Below are positions 36,015-46,123 of a stretch of DNA of 64,000 bases, in pieces. How positions within the stretch are numbered: position 1 is the first letter of the stretch; each line of letters begins with the position of its first letter. The stretch comes from Setoptus koraiensis (lineage: Eukaryota; Arthropoda): positions 16,802,001 through 16,866,000 of the forward strand of contig CM106585.1 in assembly GCA_048013815.1 (NCBI GenBank), given 5' to 3'. The translations under genes and the position numbers were made by a program. The notes beneath the pieces are model-generated. The model saw only the letters and a program-made list of their open reading frames with translations, was not told where the DNA came from and did not search any database.

Positions 36015-37301
36015 ATGAGCAAATGTAATAGCGACGCGGATGAAGGAGATTCTGATAAGCCAAAGGTTTACAGGACGCCAATTGAGATCGAGGTGCGCGT
36101 TAAACAATTGCATGAATTACACTATAGTTATTCGCAGATAAAAAGCACCATATTAAAAAGCACAAGTTATAACATCTCCAGCGGAACTATCGCTAGAATT
36201 GTAAATAAAAAAGGGAGATGGCAGGTTAACAAAGAAAAAACAAAACGTAATGGCAGACCAGTGAAGAGAACAGATAACCTAATTGAACAAGTTATTTCTA
36301 TGGCCACTGATACGGAAAATCCCGTCTCTCAAAGACAAATAGCTAAAAGGCTCAACATATCCTCAACAACAGTGAATAGGATCTGTCGTGAGGATATTGT
36401 CAAGGTTGATCCGAAATTGGTTGGTCAAACTAAACCGTTGGACCATTGCATCATCAAGGCTAAGGCCAATGAACAGAACGACGCTATCATAGAGACTGCT
36501 GCAGCTATTATAGCCGATGGGGAGCCTCTGAGCCAAAGATTGATTGCCAAAAGGTTGGGGATATCAAACTCCAACGTCAATAGAGTTATTAATATGTATC
36601 TACCAGACCTGAAAGAGACAATTCGTTTACACAAAACACCCTCCAGGTCTTCATCTCATCAAAAAGTACCAACGAAAAAAGCTAGAAACAGCAACAAAAA
36701 GGACCTTTCTTCGGATGAAAATGATGGTGACAATGAATCATCTCAACACTCTTGTACATCCAAAAGTAACAAGAGAAATTCTTCGGAGTCGCTTGATCCA
36801 CAGCAGACACCTAAGTCTTCAAAAACAAAATCCACGAGTGTGAAACAACCGCATGGGCCGGACAAAGTGTCCGCAGCCGCTATACAGATCAAACTGTCTA
36901 CCGCTTTAGCCCAGCATCAACAATCACCAAAACAACAACAGGCTATCCTCGAAAAACAGAGGGCCCAACTACAAAAACAACAAGAGGAGATATTTCGACA
37001 GCAACAGGAATTGCAACGTCAGCAACAAGATCTTGAGAGAAAGCAGCAGCAGCTGGAAATCGAACGACAACAACAACTGGAGCTAGAGAGGCAACTAACA
37101 GAGAATCAGTACGGATCTGGAATGATGGTTACCTACTCGACACCGCCTAATACAAGGGCACAACAAGCAAGGGCCACAATGAATTCTCCCACGCACATGA
37201 GTGCTGTAGTTCAGCAACAAGTTCCTGCCACAGAAGATCAAACTTATTGGTCGATGCAACAAACAAACTACATACCAAACAATAGTCATAAGCCCACTTG
37301 A
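36015..37301 (+). CDS. HTH-repeat protein with Tc1/mariner-transposase-like DNA-binding region
   Basis: A 428-residue protein without introns. Residues about 26-65 form a helix-turn-helix (SYSQIKSTI...SSGTIARIV). A GRPVKRT motif follows at 80-86, then a second HTH at about 87-127 (SQRQIAKRLNISSTTVNRIC). This order (HTH, GRPR-type motif, HTH) is that of the bipartite paired-like DNA-binding domain of Tc1/mariner transposases. A third HTH (155-197, SQRLIAKRLGISNSNVNRVI) is nearly a copy of the second. No DDE catalytic domain follows. Instead there is a basic, Ser-rich region (about 205-285), a Gln-rich probable coiled coil (about 310-375) and a polar tail. The start is supported by an in-frame TGA seven codons upstream. 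The gene ends with AATAAA at 37423, inside the innexin intron. It is probably a host DNA-binding protein; targets are unknown. Confidence 0.8.
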   Translation: MSKCNSDADEGDSDKPKVYRTPIEIEVRVKQLHELHYSYSQIKSTILKSTSYNISSGTIARIVNKKGRWQVNKEKTKRNGRPVKRTDNLIEQVISMATDTENPVSQRQIAKRLNISSTTVNRICREDIVKVDPKLVGQTKPLDHCIIKAKANEQNDAIIETAAAIIADGEPLSQRLIAKRLGISNSNVNRVINMYLPDLKETIRLHKTPSRSSSHQKVPTKKARNSNKKDLSSDENDGDNESSQHSCTSKSNKRNSSESLDPQQTPKSSKTKSTSVKQPHGPDKVSAAAIQIKLSTALAQHQQSPKQQQAILEKQRAQLQKQQEEIFRQQQELQRQQQDLERKQQQLEIERQQQLELERQLTENQYGSGMMVTYSTPPNTRAQQARATMNSPTHMSAVVQQQVPATEDQTYWSMQQTNYIPNNSHKPT

Positions 37302-37506
37302 TTAAACAACTGAGATAACTACACACATAAGAACTAACTGTCAGTCTTTAAAAACCAAAAACAATCCTTACCAATGAGCTTGACTTGAACGCAATTCATT
37401 TGACTATTTGAATTTTCCAAAAAATAAAAATATGCACGTGCCCCAATTAATTAACCTAAAATATTCCGTGCTTACGGATTTAATCTTTTCTCTCATCTGT
37501 CAACAG

Positions 37507-37633
37507 GTTCCTCATCTACCTGCTCGGAAAGAACATCCAACCTCTTAATTACAAGGAAGTTATTGAGGATTATGCAACGGAGTTATCGAAAAAACAAAAA
37601 AATGGCAAAACCGACTTCTTGGAGAATGCGTAG
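37507..37633 (+). CDS. Innexin, last coding exon
   Basis: After the acceptor CAACAG the exon starts with G, completing Trp330, and encodes FLIYLLGKN...YKEVIEDYATELSKKQ...FLENA then TAG: 41 residues. Innexin 2 orthologs continue after GDW with FLLYQLGKNI...YKE, so the match in sequence, phase and length is strong. The exon is too short and start-less to be noticed as a gene by itself. The 3'UTR probably ends after AATAAA at 38011-38016, only about 15 nt from the stop codon of the convergent SAM-domain gene. Confidence 0.92.
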
Positions 37634-38031
37634 GTATGAGTTCTGGAGCTCTAGAAGTATTACTATCCAAAAACAACGATAGTGATATATTCTCATGATC
37701 GTCATTACGTCTGGTGACAGATGGAGCTTTCAATGTAGTCATTTAAATGCCACCCACATCATGTTTCATAATAATCATCCACACATAGAGTATATGTTCA
37801 CTGCCGAAACAGATGCTAGAGATCCTAAAAATCCGGTGGTCTTTAGACCATGTTTTGCCACTTAAAGTTACGGAAAAACCTAACAGGAACATGTACGAAT
37901 TGCTCATCCATGTACTATGCTGAACACTATACCATCACGAAATAATGAACGTTCTCATCGAAAAAAAGATGTCTGGTCGAGTGTTGACAGAATTGTAATA
38001 TAATAATGATAATAAATTTTTACAAACTAGT

Positions 38032-40350
38032 TTAATCTACATTCATCGTTGTCTTCTTGGATTGATCCATAGTACTCTGCTCTTTCACTAACAATATGGC
38101 ATGGTATATTTTAACTGCTGGACCCAGCTTGATGTTTAATATATCTACCAGATCTCTCTGATTCATAAGCATCAAAGATTGACCACATATTTGTTGATAT
38201 TCAAACAAGCAACCATTTCCTGCGCAGCCAGCTATACTATCTACAAACTGCTTAACTGCATCAGGCTTCCAATTATCCACATCTTCTATCTTGAACTGAC
38301 TTATCCTGTCTTGGGGCATCAATTTTTCAATAAGGTGTTGCCAATTAGAATTTATATTACTACTGGCGTCTGAGAGATTTTTGAGCGGCTGGGGAGACTT
38401 AGACTTCATATACGGAGGTTTTGTCCTACGTAATTTATCATCAGGTCCGCCACTAAGTAATGATGATCCTGGCAAAACTTTTCTCGCTGTACAGGATGGT
38501 TTGAAATTCATATCGTGTCTCGGTTTCTTTTTTCCTTTCTCATTATTAATTCCATTTGTGAAGGGCTCGTGCTTTCTTTTGCTCTGATCTTGTGACTTAT
38601 TATTTAATTGTGATATTAAATCTTCATTTTCCTCTTCGTCATCAGTATCTAAAACTTCTAAATCACCAAACTCATTGAGAGTAAACTTGAAGTCACACCC
38701 TTCCAAGGTCCCTACGCCATTAGACCATCTCAAAAGTTTTTTAGCTTGTTCATCTAACAAGGGTTTATCTGATGACTGACTTTGAGGTTTAGGTGCATGA
38801 GTTGTCGTCACAGTATGACTAGGCTGCGAGTTACGCTGTGGAACTCGCCCAACCGACACTACATCTCTACCGGAAGTATTTGTGGTGGTAACTGTGGCTG
38901 GTGCTGAAGTTGGTGGATGTGATTCATTGGTGGCAGCTTTTACTGTATTTGAGACCGCTGTTGCGCTGCTCTTATACCCAGTTAGCGAAGTGGTATTAGT
39001 GGTTGTGGTATTAATGGAGGTTGCCACCACCGTTGTACTAGTAACTGTTGAGGGAATTTGAATGGTCAGCAAGGTGCCAGACAGATTTAGATTGTGTCCT
39101 TGAAGTTGGGTCTTTAGCTGTGGGTTATTCTTGAGAAATTCCATTGAGGTGGGATGAAATTTGTTTGCTTGCGAAGTGAACTGACTCATGTCAGAGTTAT
39201 TTAGTGATGACATGGGTATCGCCATCAGCGTTCGACCGTCTGGTACCGGAACCATTACCATGGGTACACTTTTTGAAGAGTTCGGTAGTTTCATCTCACC
39301 GGCGGTGGCTTGGGCCGGTAAGTATATTGAACCAGCTGGGATATTGGTCTTCTTTGTTGAAGTGTTAACACCAGATACGACAGGAGATGAACTAGCGTTG
39401 CAATTTAAGGCTTTAAACGTATAAGATGTATTCTTGTTGAATAATGGAGCTGAGGCTGTTAGAGAAGCCGGTATTGTTTCAGCCATAGTATTCAGGCCTA
39501 AGCTAGCTTGAGAAGAGTCAACGAATGTAGCAGTAGTTGTATAAGTGGGTTGGTTGTATATATAGGTAGTAGTATTACAAGAATTTGTTACGTTTGATGG
39601 AATAGATGCAATTTGTAATGTATTATTAGCCAGCTCTTTTTCATTTGATAATATGCCTGCACTCAAATCTGACTTTGGTACAGTAACTCGTGATACCTCA
39701 CAGGAATCAGCATCAGTAACTTGATTTTTGTTCCATGAGGCATCTGAAGAAACTTCTGAAATTTTCTGAATGCTTCCATCTCGTTCGGGGTCTAGTTTTT
39801 CACTACAAGTCAACATGGGAGATGGAGTTCTATCATCAGGTTGTCGTGTAGTATTTGCATCGGCATTTTGATCAGGCTGTTCTCCGTCTGGATCTGTTTC
39901 ACTGGACGAGACTAATTTAGGCTGAGCAATATCTCCTCCTTCAACAGCTACTGGAGATGTAGATTGTTCATTGGATGTCGTCTTGTTTTCCGAACTTTGT
40001 GGGTCGGAGGGCATCTTGATGTGACTTGCTGGTGAGAGGGGTTGTCTTATAGGCGATGCTTGACATATATGCGAATAATCAAAGCTAAGGTCAGACGAAT
40101 CTCCCGTCAAATCCAATGGTGCAGATGAGTCAGTTTTATTGACGGAAGAGTCAGATACGGTAGCCTTCTGAGAAGGAACTGGTTTTTCTATTGTTGTGTT
40201 CTCCTTGGGCGTACTGGTATCATTGCAAGACTGATCTGACGACGATGAATCTTGCGAACTAGATGATGAAGATGATGATGATGTGCGCGTAGACTGATCC
40301 TTACTTTCGCTAGTCGTGTTAGCATTGTGAGAACATTGTTCGTCGGCCAT
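38032..40350 (-). CDS. SAM-domain nuclear protein, Polycomb/MBT-type SAM
   Basis: A 772-residue protein without an intron in the coding region. The first 540 residues are low complexity (Ser, Thr, Asn, Gln) with acidic patches. A small conserved-looking block (LLRWSNGVGTLEGCDFKFTLNEFG...DTDDEEE) and a basic stretch (KRKHEP, KGKKKPRH) follow. The C-terminus (about 693-758) is a sterile alpha motif: W-x-x-DAVKQFV, ICGQSLMLM, LNIKLGPAVKIYHAI. The KLGPA-[VIL]-KI helix is typical of polyhomeotic, SFMBT and L(3)MBT SAM domains, which polymerise in chromatin repressors. A chromatin or transcription role is likely, but no MBT, zinc-finger or other partner domain is visible and I cannot name the ortholog. 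Minus-strand splice signals (donor GAACA|GTAAGT at 40790, acceptor AATAACAG before 40373) suggest a 5'UTR intron. Confidence 0.85.
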   Translation of the reverse strand: MADEQCSHNANTTSESKDQSTRTSSSSSSSSSQDSSSSDQSCNDTSTPKENTTIEKPVPSQKATVSDSSVNKTDSSAPLDLTGDSSDLSFDYSHICQASPIRQPLSPASHIKMPSDPQSSENKTTSNEQSTSPVAVEGGDIAQPKLVSSSETDPDGEQPDQNADANTTRQPDDRTPSPMLTCSEKLDPERDGSIQKISEVSSDASWNKNQVTDADSCEVSRVTVPKSDLSAGILSNEKELANNTLQIASIPSNVTNSCNTTTYIYNQPTYTTTATFVDSSQASLGLNTMAETIPASLTASAPLFNKNTSYTFKALNCNASSSPVVSGVNTSTKKTNIPAGSIYLPAQATAGEMKLPNSSKSVPMVMVPVPDGRTLMAIPMSSLNNSDMSQFTSQANKFHPTSMEFLKNNPQLKTQLQGHNLNLSGTLLTIQIPSTVTSTTVVATSINTTTTNTTSLTGYKSSATAVSNTVKAATNESHPPTSAPATVTTTNTSGRDVVSVGRVPQRNSQPSHTVTTTHAPKPQSQSSDKPLLDEQAKKLLRWSNGVGTLEGCDFKFTLNEFGDLEVLDTDDEEENEDLISQLNNKSQDQSKRKHEPFTNGINNEKGKKKPRHDMNFKPSCTARKVLPGSSLLSGGPDDKLRRTKPPYMKSKSPQPLKNLSDASSNINSNWQHLIEKLMPQDRISQFKIEDVDNWKPDAVKQFVDSIAGCAGNGCLFEYQQICGQSLMLMNQRDLVDILNIKLGPAVKIYHAILLVKEQSTMDQSKKTTMNVD

Positions 40351-40373
40351 AACAGATTGTTAATAGTCTTAGA

Positions 40374-42302
40374 CTGTTATTATTACTATTATATAATAAT
40401 AACGACAAAAGGTATGATGAGTACACTGCGCGAGCACAGCGAGTATGCAAATTTTGTTTTTTCAATGATATTTAGGGGATATTTAGGTAATATGATTGTT
40501 GCAATTGCTGTAGTTGCCGTTCACTATATACAATAATACTACGAAAATAGTAAAATGCGTTCATGCGTAGAATATAGCGGTCATCGATGATGGCATACGA
40601 GCAGCAGCGGACGAGTGTAAATTTCACTAGTTGAAGTTGGTTGATTTTCGCCTATTGATACGAAGAACTGTATCGATGTGATAATCATGGAATGAGAGAA
40701 AAGAGTGACCGTTAATTTGTTGTTTGATAGGTGCAAGTTTGAGTGGAAAAAACACCGATGTGTGGCATTCAAGATATGGTTTAAACTTACTGTTCTTCAC
40801 TGTTGCTTTCCCTGGATATATCTATGAATATGTGGACAGATATAGAATAATATCTATAGTTGAAAGAAATTTCTATTACATGCAATGTTGATAAGTGTAT
40901 GTATGTGTATGTTTGTGTGACTTAATTGGTATAGATAAGTTTTTTTTTCTTGTATTATTACTACAGATGTGAATTGATGCAATAGTAACGTATTGGTGTT
41001 TCCTAATCAGACGTTTCCGTGTTGACGTTTTTCTCTTCTATTGCAGACTCAATGATGAGCTTCCTCTATCTGTAAATGTTGTGTGGCATTAAAAGGTTAA
41101 GAAAAATGTCCCAAAGAACCGCTGCAGATTCTTTTCTTTTCTAAGCTTACTTGTTGTATAGAGGTTTCTATGCTACCCGTGATACAATATCCGTGAGTAA
41201 GTATATTCGAGATAGGAGATGTATAAGTTGGCCCTGATAAATGTCGGCCACTGCACTAACGAACGGTGCTTTGCATTAACAAATTGTAAAGATTTGGTTG
41301 TCTCTCCGTCGTCTCTACACGCAGAATCCCTAAACTATACTAAATACACACGCACGCACGAACGCACGCACAGACAAACAAACACACGCACAAACCAATG
41401 CTTACAGTGGGCTACAGTGGATGAACATTCGTTAGGCCTAAGGATATGGGGGCGCGTTATGTCTGGGGGCAGCAAATCCAAAGTGAGAGAGTTCGCTCCT
41501 CGGCGCTGTGCTGTATGTGTTGAAATTGTTGCCTGTAAGAGAGAGAGAGTGCGCTTCACGAGCCGAAAGAATTTCAAATTTGCAGTTGCACCCGTCCACA
41601 CTGCGGTACTACTGTGCGCCAATACAAGTCTGCTGGCAATGCAATCTACTCACTATGCGCCTGTCCCTTCCGATCTTGAAATTCGCTACTGTGAATTGTG
41701 CTCATTGAAACACAAATAACGTGATGCTCGCCCGGCTGATCTGTCTGTGTGCAAACTCAAGTGTGCCAGCCTCAACCACCAGGGGCGCCACTTTAGCCGC
41801 TCTCTGGCTGGGTGAGTGAAACGCCAAACTGCCCATCTCTCTCGATGTGTTTGACTTGTCGTATCAACTCGCACCCAGAATCGTTTGCTTTTTTCACGCC
41901 AGGCGCGCACGGCGGCGAGTTTATTCTAGCGCGACTTACTCCATGCGCGCTCACTGTGCACGCAAAATGCCCATGTTGTTTGCCGCAACAGTGACAACTT
42001 GTTACCTACGAGTTGCAAGCATTTTGGCGGCGCGCAGCGCCCCCAGACGAATCTCACTCGCATATGATGCGGCCTTTTGCAAAAAAGCATACTCACACTG
42101 TCGACTGGGCCACGTTTCTCAATCGTCAGCCAATTCAAACCAATATCATTATTATTTTTTTGCTATTTATTATTCCATTTTTTGTTGTTGTACCGAATAC
42201 CTAACATCATCAATATCCCAATCCGGACCGGCGCTGATTTCGTGAATCTATCCAAGCACACATTGCACTAATCGGACCTCGGAATATTGCACTCGATAAA
42301 AG
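40374..42302. other. Intergenic region between SAM-domain gene and eIF3k
   Basis: It contains the putative 5'UTR intron (40374-40790) and upstream exon of the minus-strand SAM gene, another GTAAGC donor-like site near 41150 (minus), an ACGCAC-rich tract (about 41346-41395), and presumably the eIF3k promoter close to 42290. Frames of up to 166 codons (about 41219-41719) look like random open sequence and match nothing I know. Confidence 0.45.
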
Positions 42303-43142
42303 ATGGCTACTCTAACTAGGGCAGACATTGCCACCAAACTCAGAGGTATTGAGAGATACAATCCGGAAAACATGGGACTCTTAGTGGATTATCTAGATTC
42401 ACAATGCAAGAATAACCATTATGATCTAGAGGCCAATTTGGCTATTCTTAAACTGTATCAATTCAATCCGGGCATGTTCCAGGCACAAGTTGTCGAGAAG
42501 ATTCTTCTCAAGGCCCTGACCAATCTTCCTCACCCAGATTTTATTCTTTGCAAATGCTTGATAGAACCTACCAAACTCGATTCAGGCAACATACAAACAA
42601 TCAATGAGATGCATCATTTGTTGGAGTTGTGTCAATTTAGGAAATTTTGGGTAAGTTTAAACCGACTCTTCCTGGCATCTTGACACACTTTGTCCCCCAA
42701 TACACAGTGCGCATAATTAATCTTTGAATAACCCTCTCTACAAACAAAACAACAGGAGGACCTTGCTGCAACTAGAGATATAATAGTACCTGTAGAGAGT
42801 TTTGAAGAAAGTATTAGGAAGTGTAAGTAGTTATTAACATGCTCTGGTGGTAATTAGCACAACGTTCTCTCCGCATATTCTAAAGCAATTGAACTCTTGT
42901 TTTCAGTCATTTGTCATGTTATAGGTATTACGTATCAGCACATTAGAGCCAATCTTCTTACTGATTTATTGGGATTCCGCAAGGATGAAGATATGGACGC
43001 GTGGATAGAAAAATACAACTGGAAAATTGAGGATGACGGTTACGTGTTTGTAGCCAATCAAGAGGACAAAATTAAGACTATCAACATTACGGAGAAAATT
43101 GAGCTTGAGCATGTGGCCAATATATTGGCGACTTATCGATGA
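42303..43142 (+). CDS. eIF3k: Eukaryotic translation initiation factor 3 subunit K
   Basis: Three exons: 42303-42650, 42756-42822 and 42907-43142, with GTAAG donors and CAG acceptors and phases 0 and 1, giving 216 residues (218 in human). The sequence follows eIF3k closely: GIERYNPEN, YDLEANLAILKLYQFNP, KALTNLPHPDFILCKC, then after the splices ICHVIGITYQHI and EKYNWKIEDDGYVFVANQE. eIF3k is a small PCI/HAM-type subunit of the eIF3 complex that binds the 40S ribosome during initiation and is not essential in several systems. The polyadenylation hexamer AATAAA starts one base after the TGA. Confidence 0.96.
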
Positions 43143-43148
43143 AATAAA
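43143..43148 (+). terminator. Polyadenylation signal AATAAA of eIF3k
   Basis: It sits directly behind the stop codon (TGA 43140-43142), implying a 3'UTR of only some 20-30 nt. No other AATAAA was seen in the next 400 bases on this strand. Confidence 0.6.
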
Positions 43149-43601
43149 ATATATAATATATTGTCACCGTGAATATCTATAATGAATATCTACGCGATTG
43201 AGTGTGTTCTGTCTAATAACAAACTGTTGAGTTGAATGGCTGCAATTTTGTAAGCTCAAAGTGTTCCCTTCAGCTCTTAGGAGCACTAAATGGGAAGTTT
43301 CGATCTTGTTTGCTCTCACCGATATGCAAATTCTGGCAGATTGTTGTATGACGTGATACAATTCAAGTACAGATTGAATTTGCTGGAGAGAAAGCTGTGA
43401 GTGACAAAACAGTTAACGCTTGGCTCTACTCGATCATTATCGCTCACAAACTCATCACAACTCATACGAGAAAGCTAATTCGCTACATCTCATCAGAGTT
43501 CATGCGGTTGTGACTTTTGTTCATTTGAAATCACTTAGCCACTTGACCTGATTAGATTCCTTGTGACCATTTGTTGTCTTTTATAAGTATTGTCTGACGG
43601 T
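43149..43601. other. AT-rich spacer between eIF3k and the ZP gene
   Basis: About 450 bp with no gene seen. It leads into the TATA box of the ZP gene. Confidence 0.5.
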
Positions 43602-43610
43602 TATATAAAG
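43602..43610 (+). promoter_or_regulatory. TATA box of the ZP-domain gene
   Basis: TATATAAAG, a consensus TATA element, about 210 bp upstream of the ATG. The predicted start site is near 43635. Confidence 0.55.
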
Positions 43611-43818
43611 AAGCGCCAATGACTTGAAAACTTTCATTTGTTGAAACAAATCCTCGAATGCTGAAAGTTTCTGAAAACTTTTGCAAGAAAATAGTTAGCA
43701 GCCAAGTATTTATTTATCAAAATATTTAATAAAAACTACATAAATAAGTGATGTAAACAACTATCAATAATCATCGCTTCACCTTTCCAAATACAGAGAA
43801 TAAATAGGAGCCAAGACA

Positions 43819-45910
43819 ATGCTTAAAATAGTCCTGAATGTTAGTATGCAGCTCGTTTACATCTATTCAATCATAAATAACTTAATAGATTTGTAATCAT
43901 TGATCGTGAAAAATTGAATATCATCCGTCTGCTTATTCAGATTGCGATCATAAGTATTGGAGTTGCGGTATTGTTTCCGATTCCCTCAAGCTCAGCTCTA
44001 GATAGAACTCAACGAACTAGTACTCGTAAGTAACTTAAGTTAACTGGTAATTTGTATTCACCTTCATCACCAATAAGTCGCCAATAACGAGCACAATTTT
44101 TACATCGATCAATTCATCTTGAAGCCATCGATAATAATGTCTTGGCAGAGATACAGGTAATTTGTCGTAATGACGCTATCATGCTTCAAATGAATACCAA
44201 TCGGGCCTTCAATGGTATGATATATCCTAAAGGGTTGTCCAACAACAATACCTGCATGTCAGAATATTACTCCGCTAAAAACATCTCTTACAGGCTGCCT
44301 TTAAAATCATGTAACACCATGAGCGCTGATGTTGTAAGTATCTTTTAGGAAATCAAATATCTGCTGGACTTGACTTGTTTATTCTTCTGTTCATTCTCGA
44401 CTTATCTTGTATTCTTTTGTCCATTCTCCCCAAAGGATGACGGTATCGAATATTTCAACACCGTCATGGTGCAACCACATATGAGACTGCTGACCAATCA
44501 GGGAAAAGTTTATCATATCCGATGCAAATATCAAACAAGAGAGAAAACAATCGCAAACACTCAATTCAACGTGAGGTGAGCAATCTTTTGGAAATTAGAC
44601 CTCAAAAATCATACACTACTGTTATTGCGTCCTCAATAGTAAAAAACAATTGATCAAATCTATGTTTGTTAGTGCTACATTTGCGCTGCAAAATAATCTA
44701 GCTGGTGCACCCCCATTGTTGGCCACGGCCTCAATGCCATCATGCACAATGAAGATATTTCGCAGTGGAAACGATGATCCTGCCGAAAGTGTTAAAATAG
44801 GCGACAAATTAATTATGGTGATCGAGATTGACCAGCAAGGTGAGCTCATAGTTGATTATGTTACTCGTCATTCGGCGAGTCTTTTTTACATTTAGTGCTT
44901 GTGGCCAAACTGACGTTCACCCAACATTCCGTCATTCTCTCGCCAGATATGTACGGAATGAAGATCACAAACTGTGCCGTAAGAGATGGCCTCAATCTAG
45001 CCGAGCAACCATTGATAAATGACAACGGGTAAGATATTGCCAAAATAATTGATTGGCTCATTAATTATAAACAAAGCGGTCGAACGTTTTTACCTGACCC
45101 GAACGAACTGTCGTTTTGTTGCTGACCCATCGAACTGTGATTTCAGGTGCCCCTTGGACGAGACAATCATGCCACAATTTGAATATTCCAACAACTTTAC
45201 GAGATCCGCAGTATCGTTTCCGGCCCACAAATTTCCGCACACATCCTCTGTCTACTATCAATGCAATGTGCGATTGTGTATCAAGGATGGAGGCTGTGAT
45301 ATGGTAAGAGGATCTCGCTGCTTTAAGAAAACTGTTTCCTTTCAGCACCTCGCCCGCGTTCTAATACTTACATTGATATAACCCCCAATTTTCCTGATCG
45401 CTCTCACTAGCCCGATTGCTCTAATAAGGACAGCACGAGAAAGAAGCGTTTCATCGAGCACCCAAAATATGGCCCAGTTCGCAAAGATCCAAGCTTGAAT
45501 TTCGACGTCTACTCGGGATTGTATGTCAGCGATATGGATGCCTCACAAGGTCAGTAATGAATAAAGAATCCTCGAGCTATGAAAATTGAATGCTGCACTG
45601 TATCTTATTATTCAAGTCAATCTCTACTATTAATCGCGCGCTTTTTTTCATTCATTTTGTAGATAATGAAAAGGAACAATCGATGCGCCAGATTACCGGT
45701 GAGCAAGTTTGTATGCCATTCGGACAGTTTGCCGTGGCAGTTTCTGCAGGATTGGGTGCACTTATATTAATCGCTCTCATAGTGTTCGCTTGCAATCTAA
45801 CCAGATTACATTCACACAAATCCTTGTCCACTTGCTCATACCCGTTTCAATCAGAGCAACAATCATCTAGATCTTACTTTGATGGATCTACTTGCCAGAG
45901 AGACTGTTGA
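43819..45910 (+). CDS. ZP (zona pellucida) domain transmembrane protein, cuticulin-like
   Basis: Nine exons: 43819-43839, 43941-44025, 44125-44333, 44436-44575, 44640-44839, 44947-45028, 45147-45303, 45411-45549 and 45663-45910. All phases agree, giving 426 residues. The first exon has only seven codons; joined to exon 2 it makes a clean signal peptide (MLKIVLN-IAIISIGVAVLF). The ZP domain follows (residues about 40-300), with cysteines in ICRND, NTCMS, KSCNT, IRCKY, PSCTM, TNCAV and the C-terminal module GCPLD...YYQCNVRLC...GGCD. A furin-like RKKR site follows and then one membrane helix (AVSAGLGALILIALIVFAC) with a short cytoplasmic tail. In arthropods such proteins are cleaved and polymerise into apical extracellular matrix that shapes cuticle. 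No extra domains precede the ZP domain. AATAAA at 46118 probably ends the transcript. Confidence 0.88.
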
Positions 45911-46123
45911 TTGCAGCAGACAGCACAAGAACCCTTAGCATGTTCAACACATTGGTTATAATCGTTTGTTTGTTGTTTTAGTCAGAACCAAGTAATCATC
46001 ATCCAAGTAAATAGACAATCGTTTGGCTTCTCTGTGGCTTGCATATAAACAAGAAACAAAATGTACAATTTTTAAGACTCTATGATGATGACAAAGAGTA
46101 TGCAAATGACCAAAAGAAATAAA

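Larger units (their letters stand above)
28326..37506 (+). other. 9.18-kb innexin intron hosting two complete genes
   Basis: The donor is GTGAGT at 28326. The acceptor is a pyrimidine-rich tract ending CTGTCAACAG at 37506. Phase 2 on both sides rebuilds the conserved Trp codon (TG|G). Inside lie the maltase gene (30096-31988), the HTH-repeat gene (36015-37301) and a MITE (35185-35582), with tandem repeats near 28588-28730 and gene-free sequence elsewhere. All the other introns I could define in this window are under about 200 bp. Confidence 0.88.

Noticed and set aside
36015-37301. Active Tc1/mariner transposase
   Set aside because: No DDE catalytic domain and no terminal inverted repeats were found around the ORF; the MITE upstream does not include it.
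41219-41719. 166-codon frame upstream of eIF3k
   Set aside because: Mixed composition including an ACGCAC repeat, no recognisable motif, overlapped by a minus-strand frame.
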